Origin: Lycium barbarum
Taxonomy: Eukaryota > Streptophyta > Magnoliopsida > Solanales > Solanaceae
Assembly (NCBI RefSeq): GCF_019175385.1
Contig: NC_083340.1
Coordinates: forward strand, 7,231,706-7,295,705
Length of the DNA: 64,000 nucleotides
Direction of reading: 5' to 3'
The stretch's first letter is position 1. Every line of letters begins with the position of its first letter. The notes under the pieces are model-generated. The model worked only from the letters and a program-made list of their open reading frames with translations. It ran no database searches and had not been told where the DNA came from. Below are positions 22,241 through 33,789 of the stretch, one piece after another. The translations under genes were made by a program, and so were the position numbers.

Positions 22241-23248
22241 CTAGGAAGTGAGGCTTGGTACCCAGGCCATTCAAAAGAAAGGAAGTTTCAAGTATCTTGG
22301 GTCTATTATATAGGGAGATGGGGATATCGACGACGATGTTTCACATCGTATTGGTGCAGGGTGGATGAAATGGAGGCTCGCCTCCGGAGTGCTGTGTGAT
22401 AAGAAAGTGCCACCAAAACTTAAAGGCGAGTTCTACAAAGTGGTGGTTAGACCGAGCGAGTTCTACGGGGCGGAGTGTTGGCCAGTCAAGAAATTTCACG
22501 TTCAGAAGATGAAAGTCGCGGAAATGCAAATGCTGCGGTGGATGTGTGGGAACACTAGGAGGGATAGAATTAGGAATGAAGATATCCGAGACAAGGTGGG
22601 AGTGGCATCGGTGGACGACAAGATGCGGGAAGCGAGACTGAGATGGTTTGGGCATGTGAAGAGGAGAGACACAGATGCCCCAGTGCGGAGGTGTGAGAGG
22701 TTGGCTATGGACGGTTTCAGGAAAGGCAAAGGGAGGCCGAAGAAGTATTGGGGAGAGGTGATTAGACAGGATATGACACAGTTTCAGCTCACCGAGGACA
22801 TAACCTTAGATAGGAGGTTATGGAGGACTCAGATTATGATAGAAGGCTATGTGGCTAATCCTTTCACCATATAGTAGTTGTAGTTTTGCTCATTTGTTTA
22901 TTGTCATTTGATTGCTGCTTATATTTGTTGGGCTTTTGTACTTTGGTTATCTTAGTTATCTATAGTAGTTAATGCTCCTTTCTTTCCGGGCTGTTCTACC
23001 ATGACTTTCTCACTTTTGTTATTCCTTGCTTTCATATTGTTTTCGATATGCTTGGTCTTATCTAACCTTTTGTCTTGTTTTTTCCTCTCTTGTTTCTCCT
23101 CTCTTGTTTCTCCTCTCTTGTTCTCTTCTTGAGCCGAGGGTCTTTCGGAAACAGCCGCCCTACCTTTCAAGGTGAGAGTTAGGTCTGCGTACACTCTACC
23201 CTCCCCAAACCCCACATGGTGGGATTATACTGGGTTTGTTGTTGTTGT
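22241..23248 (+). mobile_element. 5'-truncated RTE-type LINE, copy 1
   Basis: It encodes the C-terminal part of a LINE reverse transcriptase and its tail. The region 22365-22874 is one open frame starting [14 protein letters not shown], with [15 protein letters not shown] [21 protein letters not shown] and [11 protein letters not shown] motifs typical of this family. The 3' end (gagccgaggg..ctgggtttgttgttgttgttg) has the TTG-repeat tail of RTE-clade LINEs. A short direct repeat (tgatgtca, 22233-22240 and 23249-23256) is a candidate TSD. A TAG just upstream of the open part and the missing 5' portion make it non-autonomous. Confidence 0.85.
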
Positions 23249-23256
23249 TGATGTCA

Positions 23257-24299
23257 AACACATCACGACAAAGCGATTCATCATTCATGCACTCACCACT
23301 AAACAATTAAATGTTCTACGTACTTGTCATTTTTGTATATATTTTTTCCCTCACGTATCGTTCTTCACTCTTCATCATTTGTTCTGGATGCGATAAGGTA
23401 ATTTGGATTTTTGGAAGGATAAATCTGCGTTTCTTTTTATTAGTATTCAATCATGTACTACCTTTTACATCTAATCTAATTTGAAGAATGCCTAACATAT
23501 TCGTCGAATTAGTTGTGATGCATTACTTTACACAAAAAGTAAATATGTAGATATTTAAATTAAATTTTGGTTCTTCATTTTTATAGGTTGAAACGATATG
23601 TTAACATCTTAATCTCGACAAGCAAATTACCACTATATGATAAATATGTGAGACTTGTATATTATTTTTCATGGATAATTATTTGGTCAGTACTTTATTT
23701 TAATAATATTTATACTTTTTTTGAAAAATGTGTACTATACAACTCGACGTGCACATGTCGAAAAACTAGTATTTGACCTCTTTGTTTAATTTTGAGCTAT
23801 CTTCGTCTTAAGAAATAGCTTTTGAAAGTTGACTTAGGCCAATTAAATTCTTATTTCATATCATGATATAAGAGGCAGTGAGCCTCTCCTATCAATACCT
23901 TTCTCCTTGTATATTGATTATCTTTCTATAAATTATATATTTCTGGATGAAAATCGTCTTCATAGTTTTGCATAGTTTGTCTCCAAGTGGCTTCCTGTCT
24001 TTTCACAGAATTGAAAACAAATTAGAAGTGAATGTTTTGCTCAAAACTGGGCCACAAAAATATTATTATGAAATCACATATTGAAACCCAAAAAATGTGA
24101 AGAAGCTCGTCAAACTAGAAAAGGAACAAATAGATCGTGGCCTTCTAAGAAATAATTGCAAGGTTTTCCCTTCAAATGAACCAGTATTTAAATTTTTACT
24201 CTTTAAAATCAAACTTATACCTAGCTGGCTTTTAAGTGCGTTGACACAACTTGTGGACTTGTGTCTTATAGAAATAAATTTGATTTTGGAGGACAAAAT
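23257..24299. other. intergenic, no gene seen
   Basis: AT-rich DNA between the LINE and the inverted-end repeat. No open frame shows a recognisable domain. Confidence 0.45.
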
Positions 24300-25035
24300 T
24301 AAAGACCGGCACAAAATAGGGCCAAAAGTGCAAATGACTTCTTCAAACTTTTTTTTGCACGGATTGTCCTTCTTTGGGGCTAGTCTGTAATTTTTGCCCT
24401 TCAAATTGGTGGTCTTTAATTTTTATCCTTCGCCTAATACTCCGAGGTTCTGAGTTCGAATCTCTGCTCAGTAAAAAAAAAAGAAAAAAAAAAGAAAAAA
24501 TTTCGCAAGGAAGATGTTTGGATTCACAAGGCAGAATTATGGCTTGAAGGTAAAGTTTTGCCTTAAGGAAATTTTTTGAAGGAAGTAATATCTTCTCCAA
24601 GCGGAAGTAGGCACTAATCTTCGGCAACAGAGGCTTAATTTAATTCCAACCTAGACTTAATACAGCTCCAGAAAAATCAACATACACCCACACTGTCATG
24701 CACAGGGATACCATGGTAGTTGCTTTTCATCCCACCCAGGTTCTGTGGACATATTAAGAGTTAAAACGACATATTTTCTCATGGCAACAAACTTCAAACA
24801 AAAGCCAGCAGTACACCACACCCCGCCCACCTCTAAGGCAGAGTTTTGAAGGCCAAATTATGTCTTGCGAATTCAAACTCAATCTTGCAATTTTTTTTTT
24901 TAATTTTTAAATGAGCGGAAGTTCAAATCCGAAATCAAAAAATTTTTAGCTAGCGACAAAAGTTAAAAAAGATTTTAAATTTGCGGGCCAAAAATTAAAG
25001 ACCAGGACATTCGTGCGAATTGTCCTCCTTCAAAT
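24300..25035. repeat. repeat with inverted ends upstream of the ICT1-like gene
   Basis: The left arm (24355-24420: ggattgtccttctttgggg..ggtggtctttaattttt) is mirrored by the right arm (gggccaaaaattaaagacc..gaattgtcctcc, about 24984-25033). A tRNA-like stretch sits inside (ctaatactccgaggttctgagttcgaatct, about 24433-24462). It is the same family as 8326-8585. Its right end reaches to within about 35 bases of the ICT1-like start codon, so it probably contributes the promoter or 5' UTR. Confidence 0.6.
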
Positions 25036-25068
25036 ATAACCATTATCAGGGGCTATCGCACCGGGAAA

Positions 25069-28000
25069 ATGGCATCATTGAGAACCACCACAACGTTTCT
25101 CGTACGTGAAATATTGCGTCCATCAATACATTTCCCAACTGTTCGTTTCATCCACATCTCACCGTGTTTTATCATTGATAATCGTGTTTTATCACAACGG
25201 AGTCTGTCTTTTAGTTCGGTTAGATGTGCAGCGGCGTCATCCGACGGTGACGGAAAGAAGTCGCCGGCGAGACTTGCACAGGTTCAACAACTGTTATATG
25301 ATGCGAAAGAGAGAGCTCAAGCTGCTGGAAATGATCCTATTCCTAAGATTACTCTTGGTATTACCAATTCCCTCTTTTTCAATCTCATCTTGCCCATAAA
25401 ATTTAACTCTGTTCCAATTTAAGTGTCTTTACTTTCCTTTTTAATCTCTTTGTAAAGGTATCTCTGTTTTTCAGATCCAACTTTATACACGAGACCAGAG
25501 TACTATGCAAATCTTTGATTTGTTTTCTTATTAATTGAGGACTCTACTTTGTCTGGACTTAGGTCTATTTTTAAAGGAGGTCAAATTTAACTTCCAAGTA
25601 TGGTTTATAGTTTAAATTTGCTCTCCGTCAAAGTTTGATATCAAATTTGCCCTCTCCGTCGAAGTTTGGGATCAAATTTGCCCTCCCCATTAGGATACTT
25701 GATAAATTTGCCCTTATATAGATGGAACTCTGACTTGGACTCCACAACACAAAAAAATTAGCCACATCAGATTCACATAGGCTAGAGTAACCCCAAACTC
25801 AATTCTCTTTTTAACCCATTTCCCAATACCAATTCTCTTAACCTATCGCCACAACCCTACTGGTATTATGGTGTTTCTATGGCAATGGTGCTATGATAAA
25901 TGGGGTTACTCATAGGCAAGGAACTCTTGTTGCGCAATATAAATGAACAATTGGACATTTTTTATTGCTTCTACCTTTTGATTTCACAGACGGCATAATA
26001 TCTTGGTAGCATGTATATGTGACGAGTTTATCTTCCCATTTCTTTCTAACATACCCTACCTAGAAATGCACGGCTTCATCAACTGTTTTGTAATACTTGC
26101 TAGTGATAGCTGCTCTATTTGGTCCTATAAAACAACAACAACAACAACAACATACCCAGTGAAATCTCACAATGTGGGGTCTGGAGAGGGTAAAGTGTAC
26201 GCAGACCTTACTCCTACCTTGAGAAGTAGGGAGACTGTTTCCGAAAGATCCTCGGCTCAAGAGAAAACAAGACAAAAGAGTTAGATAAGGACAAGCATAT
26301 CAGAATAATGCGAAAAATAAGAAATAACAAGAGCGAAGAGCCAACAAATATAAGCAGAAATCACAGGGCAATAAATGATAGAGCAAAACTACGACCACTA
26401 GTGCGAGAGAATAAGTGAGACTATCTACTAGCCTTCTATCCTAATCTGAGTCCTCCACAACCTCCTATCTAAAGTCATGTCCTCGGTAAGCTGAAACTAC
26501 GACATGTCCTGTCTAATCACCTCTAATCACCTCTTCCCAATACTTTTTAGGCCTACCTCTACCTCTCCTGAAACCGTCCATAGCCAACCTCTCACACCTC
26601 CGCACTGGGGCATCTGTGTCTCTCCTCTTCACATGCCCAGACCATCTCAGTCTTGCTTCCCGCATCTTGTCCTGCACCGATGCCACTCCCACCTTGTCCC
26701 GGATGTCCTCATTCCTAATTCTATCTCTCCTAATGTGCCCACACATCCACCGCAACATTCTTATTTCCGCGACTTTCATCTTCTGCACATGAGAGTTCTT
26801 GACTGGCCAACATTCTGTCCCGTAGAACAAAGCCGGTCTAACCACCACTTTGTAGAACTTGCCCTTAAGTTTTGGTGACACTTTCTTGTCACACAGCACT
26901 CCAGAAGCGAGCCTCCATTTCATTCACCCTGCACCAATACGATGAGTAACATCATCGTCGATATCCCCATTTCCTTGTATAATAGACCCAAGGTACTTGA
27001 AACTTTCTTTCTTTTGGACGACCTGGGTACCAAGCCTCACTTCCACGTTAGCCTCATTTGGTACGCCACTGAACTTGCACTCCATGTACTCCGTCTTGGT
27101 CCTACTCAGCTTGAATCCTTTAGACTCCAGCATCTGCCTCCAACCCTCTAGCTTAGCGTTAACTCCGCTACGAGTCCCGTCATTTGGTCCTATAAAACAT
27201 TATCCCAAAAGCTCAACAAACATTTAACTGATTTGCCACATTTCAATTGAAAATATTCAGTAATCTATGTTATAATAAAGGCATAGGTAAATAGATGTCT
27301 AGGTTTATCTAAATATGCCATATTCACTACATTTTCATGTTGATACTAATTAGCAAAATGAAAAAAGATGTTCCAAGACTACAAATTGACAACAATTTAT
27401 AAACTAACTGATGACCCTTTTCGATGGAGAACAATATCGTTGATTGCCCTTCTGTTCTCTCTTGAGTTCCCCTCTTTCTAAAATAAAATGAACTAGGGTT
27501 GTGGAAATGGGTGAAGAGAATTGAGATTGGGAATCAGGTTACGGGTTAAAAAGAGAATTGGGTTTGGGAGTCTATGTAGAGCCTACGTGGATCCGACATG
27601 GCTAATTTTTTTGTGTTGTGGAGTCCAAGTCAGACTTCCATCTATATAAGGGAAAATTTATCAAGTATCCTAACGGGGAGGGCAAATTTGATCCCAAACT
27701 TTAACGGAGAGGGCAAAGTTGATCCCAAACTTTGACGGAGGGCAAATTTAACCTATAAACCATACTTAGAGGGTAAATTTGACCATTTTCCCATTTTTAA
27801 ATGAAGTAACTGTAATATAAGTAGTATAGCCTTTAAGCAGATTTGGCACTTATAATTAGTTGGTGTTACGGTGTATCCAGTGTCAGATTTAGGATTTTCA
27901 CTCAGGGGTTCAGACAAAACAACAAAAGTTAAATATAAAAAATATCTGGGAATCGAACCTAAGACACTAGAGCAATTTTGAACACCCTAGACCGCTTGTG

Positions 28001-31000
28001 CTAACCTTTTGCATTTGTTTAGGGTATTCAAAAGTTAATATATGTACAACACAGAAAATACACCCTATATATACAATGTAAGTTCACCCTCTAAATCCGC
28101 CCCTGGGTGTATCATCTCACTTGAAATGGTCACAAATAGAACAGTGTGGTTAATCCAACTAGTTGTGAATGTGATTGAGGTATAGTTGATTGATTGATAA
28201 CCTTTCACTTCCATTTCCATGTTTGGATACTTGATAACTTTATAGGGTTAAGCAAAAGTAATGTTTTTTCTACTGACTGACTGCATATGAAATGGCATTC
28301 TAGAAATAATTGTATAAATATATTACCTTACAGAAGTGATGTCCACATGGCTGTGCTATAGTTGCATAGCTTGGAATTATCACAAAAGGCGATCAGATTC
28401 TCAAATGAGTTATTTTGTTTAATTCATCAAATGAGTTTTGTGTAATGCTTAGAGTGTTATATCTCAGTGGCTCTTTTTTGTTTTCGGTTGGGCTCTTGAG
28501 TCTTCGCTTACTTGGTCTCAGAATTATCCAGGATTTTTAGCAGAGTATTTTGAGGTATTTGTATGTGTAGTATAGAGCAATTAGTGGTAGGGAAACTTGT
28601 CTAGAGTGGCCATAGATTTTAAAATACATTGGACAGCAAGAATATGTAATAGCCTAAGCGTAGAGTTGCCTAATACTTGTGATAGTGGGAAGTAGCAAGT
28701 ACCCAGTGAAATAGTCGAGGTGCACACAAACTAGCCTTGACATCACACCTTCATTTGGAAAAAAAATGTGAATATCAACGTCAAAGACTATGGGGATACT
28801 AATCAAATTTGAACCACAGGTAGAGTAAGACTATCGAGGCTACTGCCAAGTTAAGCTTTTTCTGGAATTCCTTTTTAACTTCTTAGGATAGAAGTAGTTG
28901 TACAGCTACAGTACGAAATTGCTTAATATGGCTCTTCTGCTCAGTGAAAAGCCAAAAACCACTTGGACTATCTAATAATCATCAAAAGCTTTCTTTTTCA
29001 TGCATATTTTCTCAAACCAAGGCCAACTTTCTACCTATAAAATATCTTTGTAACCTACTCTTGTGAAAGATGGATTTTTTTTGTTGGGGGGGGGGGGGGG
29101 GGGGGGGGGCGGAAGGGGAGTGGGTAGAAAATTGAGAATGGGTGATCTCTTGTTCATTACATACTCAATTAGGTTTAGTTTTTAACATGTAACAAGTGTT
29201 GCTTCTGATGAATTATTCAACTTAACTTAATCAGGAAGGAGGGGGGTGGGGGAGGGGGGAGTGGGTAGAAAAATGAGAATGGGTGATCTCTTGTTCATAC
29301 ATACTCAATTAGATTTAGACGTGGGGGGCTGAGGGGGTAGAAAAATGAGAATGGGTGATCTCTTGTTCATTACATACTCAATTAGATTTAGTTTTTAACA
29401 TGGAATAAGTGTTGCTTCTGATGAATTATTCAACTTAATTAATCAGGATGTCTTGTATTTGTTGAACTCTGAACAAAATGGACAAACTAATTATTTTTTG
29501 GTGGTGCTCTTCTTTGTTCTATCTTTTTGGTCCAGATTATGTTACTGTTAATTTTGCAAGAAGTGGAGGTCCTGGAGGACAAAATGTCAATAAAGGTCTG
29601 GTGCAGCTTGTTTCAGAAGATATGATTACCTTCTAAGTTTTTATTTCCATCTTTTATTCAAGAAGCTTCTATCTTTACAGTAAATACCAAGGTGGATATG
29701 CGGTTCAATGTTAAAAATGCTTATTGGTTAAGTGACAGAGTCAGAGAGAAGATTTTGCAAATGGTGAGTAACACCATTCTTTCACTGTTTATGTTCTTTC
29801 TATAAATATAACTTGGTGGTCTTGATCAGGTAGTATCTCAGTTTTTATTTCATCCAACTAGCTATTATTTTAATTGGTACTAGAATGTTAAAGTCCAATT
29901 GTTGGCTCTTCCTACTTTACATATCTTGCAAAAGGTTTGTGATATATATAGAAAGAAAGAGACAGCAAGTCATCCCTTAGTTAATTTACCATCACGAACG
30001 CTTATGGGGGTCTTATCTCATCTATCACGATTACATGATAGTTTGAAGGGATACTTAGCCACTGTTTTTTTTTTTTTTTTTTAATTTGTTGAAATATATG
30101 GTTTCAATAGGCTATGGACTGGTTGCAATAATTCTTTAACAGATGCTGATAACTTCATAACTTTCCTGCATTCTAGATCAATAATTAGGTGATAGAAGTA
30201 TACTGATTAATGGTGCTTGTTGTACAAGTATGCGAGTCTGATTACTGGACTTGCTATATTGCTAAGCATTAGCAAACCTGTATGGGATAATGGGATATAT
30301 TTCCTTGGTTCCATGGGGAAAACTATCTAGTGAAAAGCTCATTATGCCTCTTCTTGTGAGTGATTTATTGCTGTTCACATATATTTATTGTGATCTAATT
30401 TATTGCACCTAACACTATAGCTAAATTTTTAATATCCTAAACAGGAAAAGAATCGAATAAACAAGGATGGAGAGCTTGTGATCTCTTCAACAAAGACGAG
30501 AACTCAGAAGTTAGCCCCTTCACTATATTCTTTTCTGTTTGCTTAGTCAAGGCCACAGAGCTGATTGAGTGCTACGATTCTTTTCAGGGGTAACATCGAA
30601 GATGCTTTGAGTAAATTACAGGTGAGTATAAGGAATATTCCTTATATGACTGTTCCCACTTTCTACCAATTGGATGTTAGAAGTCCATCCTTGAGTTTCA
30701 GATGATGTTTCAGTGAGTAGATTTGTTCCTCAATATACAGGTGTATTATGAATCGCTCATTAATCTCAATATTGCAGGCTATAATTGAAGCTGCTTCTTA
30801 TGTACCGCCACCTCCATCTGAAGAGCAAGTGAAAAAAATAAATAAGATGTAAGCTTCTCAAACCAATTGCCTGTATGTTATGCACTTGTTACATACCAGT
30901 TACGTGTATCTTATGCAAACTTGTAGTTTTCTGGAATGACCAATCTCCTTTCTCTATACAAAAGGGCTTCTATTGGGGAGCGCAAGAGGCTCGACAATAA

Positions 31001-31055
31001 GAAGGCCCAGTCACAAAAGAAGGCTATGCGAAGAAGCAGAGATAGTTATGACTGA
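25069..31055 (+). CDS. ICT1/ArfB-type peptidyl-tRNA hydrolase (GGQ release-factor-like), 7 exons
   Basis: The proposed exons are 25069-25357, 29536-29595, 29681-29763, 30445-30509, 30588-30621, 30778-30848 and 30965-31055 (GT-AG throughout). The joined frame is 230 residues. The first about 60 residues are Ser/Arg/Thr-rich with few acids ([19 protein letters not shown]), an organelle presequence, probably mitochondrial. The catalytic loop is [12 protein letters not shown], with the GGQ that places a water at the peptidyl-tRNA ester. [13 protein letters not shown] and [16 protein letters not shown] follow as in class I release factor domain 3. The basic tail ([19 protein letters not shown]) fits the ribosome mRNA-channel tail of ArfB/ICT1. 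There is no codon-recognition domain, so the role is rescue of stalled organelle ribosomes. Intron 1 (about 4.2 kb) contains a MULE, a LINE, a hAT MITE and a minisatellite. Confidence 0.92.
25576..27792. mobile_element. MULE-like element with long terminal inverted repeats and 9-bp TSD
   Basis: The left arm (about 25576-25870) and right arm (about 27485-27792) are inverted copies of roughly 300 bp. Shared words include tcaaagtttg.gatcaaatttgccctc, ggatacttgataaatt and cttggactccacaacac. The 9-bp duplication atttttaaa flanks the whole (25567-25575 and 27793-27801), as expected for Mutator-like elements. No transposase is present. A LINE (26135-27181) sits in the middle, so the original element was about 1.15 kb. 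It lies in intron 1 of the ICT1-like gene. Confidence 0.88.
26135..27181 (-). mobile_element. 5'-truncated RTE-type LINE, copy 2, with 18-bp TSD
   Basis: Same family as 22241-23248, on the opposite strand. It encodes RT text running from [22 protein letters not shown] (about 27130) through [20 protein letters not shown] to [14 protein letters not shown] and [15 protein letters not shown] replaces the Trp codon found in copy 1 near 26924, and a short duplication breaks the frame near 26525. The tail is caa-repeats on the plus strand. A perfect 18-bp duplication (atttggtcctataaaaca, 26117-26134 and 27182-27199) marks target-primed insertion into the MULE. Confidence 0.92.
27878..28105. mobile_element. 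hAT-type MITE with 8-bp TSD and tRNA-like interior
   Basis: The ends cagtgtcagatttagg and cctctaaatccgcccctg are inverted repeats, and the TSD is ggtgtatc (27870-27877 and 28106-28113). On the minus strand the interior reads tagcacaagcggtctagg followed about 30 bases later by ggttcgattcc, resembling pol III A and B boxes. It sits in intron 1 of the ICT1-like gene, just right of the MULE. Confidence 0.85.
29082..29109. repeat. poly-G tract
   Basis: About 26 consecutive G, interrupted only by a terminal C, at the left edge of the intronic minisatellite. Such runs are prone to assembly length error. Confidence 0.85.
29110..29447. repeat. intronic minisatellite, three degenerate units
   Basis: gtgggtagaaaaatgagaatgggtgatctcttgttcat..actcaattag occurs three times (starting about 29119, 29260 and 29335). 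The outer two units also share tttttaacatg..gttgcttctgatgaattattcaactta. G-rich linkers separate the units. It lies about 100 bases before exon 2 of the ICT1-like gene. Confidence 0.85.
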
Positions 31056-31432
31056 TTCCAAGAGCTCGAGATTGGCATGCCAGATTTCTTGTCCAACATA
31101 GGCACTCCGCTATCAAATTCTCCCAGCTCCTTGATCATTTCCTTTGTCCTACTTCTGAATGATACGAAAATGGTTTTAGTATGAATCTCTGTAGGTCCTT
31201 CAGATGATGGTTTCTTGATACGAGTTACACACCATATTAGCTAAAAGAATCTAGACACAGCCTAAGCTTTAGCTGAGAGCATTACTGAAAGCAAAAGATC
31301 TTGCTCTTTCTTTTCTTTAGAAGATGTTGATATTGGATAGGTAAGCTCAGGTCTGGGTGAGAACCCCTGTAGTTACAAAAGAAGAATAACGCGGCCACCC
31401 GTCTTTTGTATGTATTGGGGCGCGCATGTTGA

Positions 31433-31580
31433 CAGAGGCGGATCCAGGTTTCGATCTTTGCTCATTGTACTTTTATAATTATTGATTCAGATCTATTACT
31501 TGATGAAATTTTTGTGGATTTCACATAAAACACTGCTTGTCGAAAATAGTGGGTTCGGATGACCCGGTGCGTGGATAGTT
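31433..31580. mobile_element. truncated hAT MITE of the CAGAGGCGGATCCAGG family
   Basis: It begins cagaggcggatccagg, like the ends of the 48639-48816 element, and carries a gttcggatgacccggtgcg interior. No matching right terminus or TSD is present, so it appears truncated. It lies in the spacer downstream of the ICT1-like gene. Confidence 0.55.
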
Positions 31581-31910
31581 TGTTATGACTTATGAGACAC
31601 TCATAGTAGGACAGAAAGTTTCACGTTTTAATATATGTATTGTCTATTGTTTTTCCTTTAATTATTGTTCTAAAATGCGTTGGAACGCCATAGCATTTTC
31701 TTTTGCTAGAAGATGATATTTCAGAAACGACAAAATTACATGAAGAGTATCAAACTCCTCTACGCCTCACCAAAACACCATCGATGTTATAAAAGCATTT
31801 AATGCTTATTGCTTTTCTCGAAGAATAGGAGAAGTAACGGCAATGAGGCGAGAATTGATGAGATCTGTTCAATCCTGTCTATTTGTGTAACAACTATGAA
31901 AGCAAAGTAC

Positions 31911-32158
31911 TAATCCCTCCGGTCACTTTGCTGGTCGTTTATTTTAGAAAATCACGATATAATTAGCTATTAATTTCCACCTTTACCTTATACAATAAAT
32001 GTGAAACGTGAAGAGAAATTATGTGGTACAAAAGTTAGTAGCATTAAATTAAGATTAAAGAATAAATAAGAAAAAATTAATCAAATTATCCTTTTAGTTT
32101 AAGAGGCCTGTAAAAAAAAAAAAAACACATAACAAGTAAAATGACCGGAGGGCGGTAC
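31911..32158. mobile_element. Stowaway-like MITE between two convergent genes
   Basis: The left end ccctccggtcactttgctggtc and the right end gtaaaatgaccggagggcgg are inverted repeats bounded by TA. The interior is AT-rich. It separates the 3' ends of the ICT1-like (+) and DUF1442 (-) genes. Confidence 0.75.
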
Positions 32159-32391
32159 TATTTCATCCAAAAGTTTCTTACGTATATACAACTTTCTTCA
32201 CCAAGATAAGCACCAGCATATATCAAAATCGAAGAGGAAAAAAAAAAAAACCTGATTAATTTGTATTATCTATATACAGAACGTAACCGAAAGCAAATAT
32301 AATTAAACAAGAGGTGAAGAAAAAGACAAAAGAAAAAAAAAGTAGTAATAATAAAAGAATTTTCCATCTTCTTGAAAATGGACCAACGTAA

Positions 32392-33142
32392 TCACTTACG
32401 TATCACAAATTCCTCTCCTGTATCTCTATCAAAATGTCTAATCCATCTACTTTCTGTCTTCCCACCCTTTCCTCCACCACTTACGGTGGCTCCAACATGT
32501 GCTATATCCAAACCTTTACCAACCGGCAAAAAAACAGACCTCACAATTCTTGATTTTCCGTCAAGTACGCTCCTCCATCTAAAATCAGACTCAACTCTTG
32601 AACTTGCATTCTTACACATCAAAACTGCACCTCTGTGTCCTAATTTAGCAACCCCCAAGATCCTACCAAAATCATTTCTTCTACAATCAACAACCAAGAA
32701 ATCAATACCTATTAACCCTTCCATTGCTTCTTCAGGTTCTCCAACCACAACTTCAGGTGACATGCCAGCATGTTCCATGGCTGATATATATTCTGTTCTT
32801 GAAATTTCGTCTGGTACTACACAAATATGTCTACCACCTGTAACATGATTTGCAACTGCTAATCCAATACTTGTTGTCATAACACCACCTTTTGACCATG
32901 TTTCTACAATCATTTTTGCGTCCCATCCTGCTGCCATGGCTGATATCATCTCTGCTACACTAGATTCTCTACATATCTTACACTGTATAAACATTGAAAA
33001 AGCCAACAAAAATCAACAAACGTATTCTTGGAAAAAAAGGGGAAAAACAGATGATGGGAATTTCTAGAAATTGTATACTTACGGATTTAACAGTATCAAG
33101 ATAAGCTTTAGAGGCTTGTTCTGGAGACCAAACCAACTTCAT
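32392..33142 (-). CDS. DUF1442 family protein (methyltransferase-like fold), 2 exons
   Basis: Exon 1 is 33083-33142 and exon 2 is 32392-32982 (minus strand, GT-AG, phase 0); the product is 216 residues. The start MKLVWSPEQASKAYLDTVKS, then ESSVAEMISAMAAGWDAKMIVETWSKGG, and the later SRTEYISAM and VVDCRRNDFGRILGVAKLG motifs identify the plant-specific DUF1442 family (like Arabidopsis At2g45360/At5g62280). It is grouped structurally with SAM-dependent methyltransferases. I cannot point to a proven SAM site, and the reaction is unknown. No signal peptide or membrane segment is visible. The C-terminus RHFDRDTGEEFVIRK is intact. Confidence 0.92.
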
Positions 33143-33290
33143 TTTTCTCTATTCTGAAATTTGTTTCTTGGTGTAAATGGGGTTTTGTATAGTTGGTAAA
33201 TTCTTGGTGATCAAGTTTGTGTTTTTCTTTGCGGCAAAGTCTTGAAAAGGGAAAGTTAATTTATGCTGGGGCAATGAGAATGGGAGGCTT

Positions 33291-33298
33291 TATTTATA
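33291..33298 (-). promoter_or_regulatory. TATA box of the DUF1442 gene
   Basis: The minus strand reads catataaataaag about 150 bases upstream of the ATG, a good plant TATA box. A GA/CT microsatellite (33316-33331) lies just upstream, a common feature of plant core promoters. Confidence 0.65.
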
Positions 33299-33594
33299 TG
33301 AGGGAGTGCGGGGTCAGAGAGAGAGAGAGAGAAAAAGGAAGGAAGAGAAGCGACCCTCTAGAAAGCAAAGAATAATAAGGGAATAGGTCAATTTGAAGAG
33401 AGTTGACATTCGGTTTCCATGCAACACCAACGTGGTGGTTTTAGCTTTTCTGTGGATTTTGCCTTATTCTCTTGTTTAGTTTTTGCCTTTTCACAAGCAC
33501 CCCGACTACCCCTTCCCCGCGCCCCCCACCAAAAATAAAAAACTAATCTCCTCTCCTCGTTTCACCAAATTAAAAAATCTATAAAAAGAAAGTA

Positions 33595-33783
33595 CTCTCT
33601 TTCCAAATTTAAGTTTTTTTTTTTATCAGTTTCAAAAAGAATATTTATTTCTATATTTAGATTAGTTGACAATTCAAATATATACACATATTTAATTCAG
33701 AATTACAAGATTCAAAAATTTTCTTTTATTTCTTAAATTTTGTGTCAAATCAAACGAAGACACTTAAAAAGGGTCCGAGGGAG
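33595..33783. mobile_element. Stowaway-like MITE
   Basis: The ends ctctctttccaaatttaagt and acacttaaaaagggtccgaggga are inverted repeats with TA on both sides (33593-33594 and 33784-33785). It lies upstream of the DUF1442 promoter. Confidence 0.75.
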
Positions 33784-33789
33784 TACCTT

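Noticed and set aside
26504..26878. 124-codon plus-strand frame (and the similar minus-strand frame at 22341-22655)
   Set aside because: Antisense to LINE reverse-transcriptase coding sequence.
29899..30084. Small plus-strand frame in intron 3 of the ICT1-like gene
   Set aside because: No domain, ends in a poly-T run, and lies between well-supported splice sites.
32372..32848. 158-codon plus-strand frame
   Set aside because: Antisense shadow of the DUF1442 gene, whose minus-strand reading has clear family motifs.
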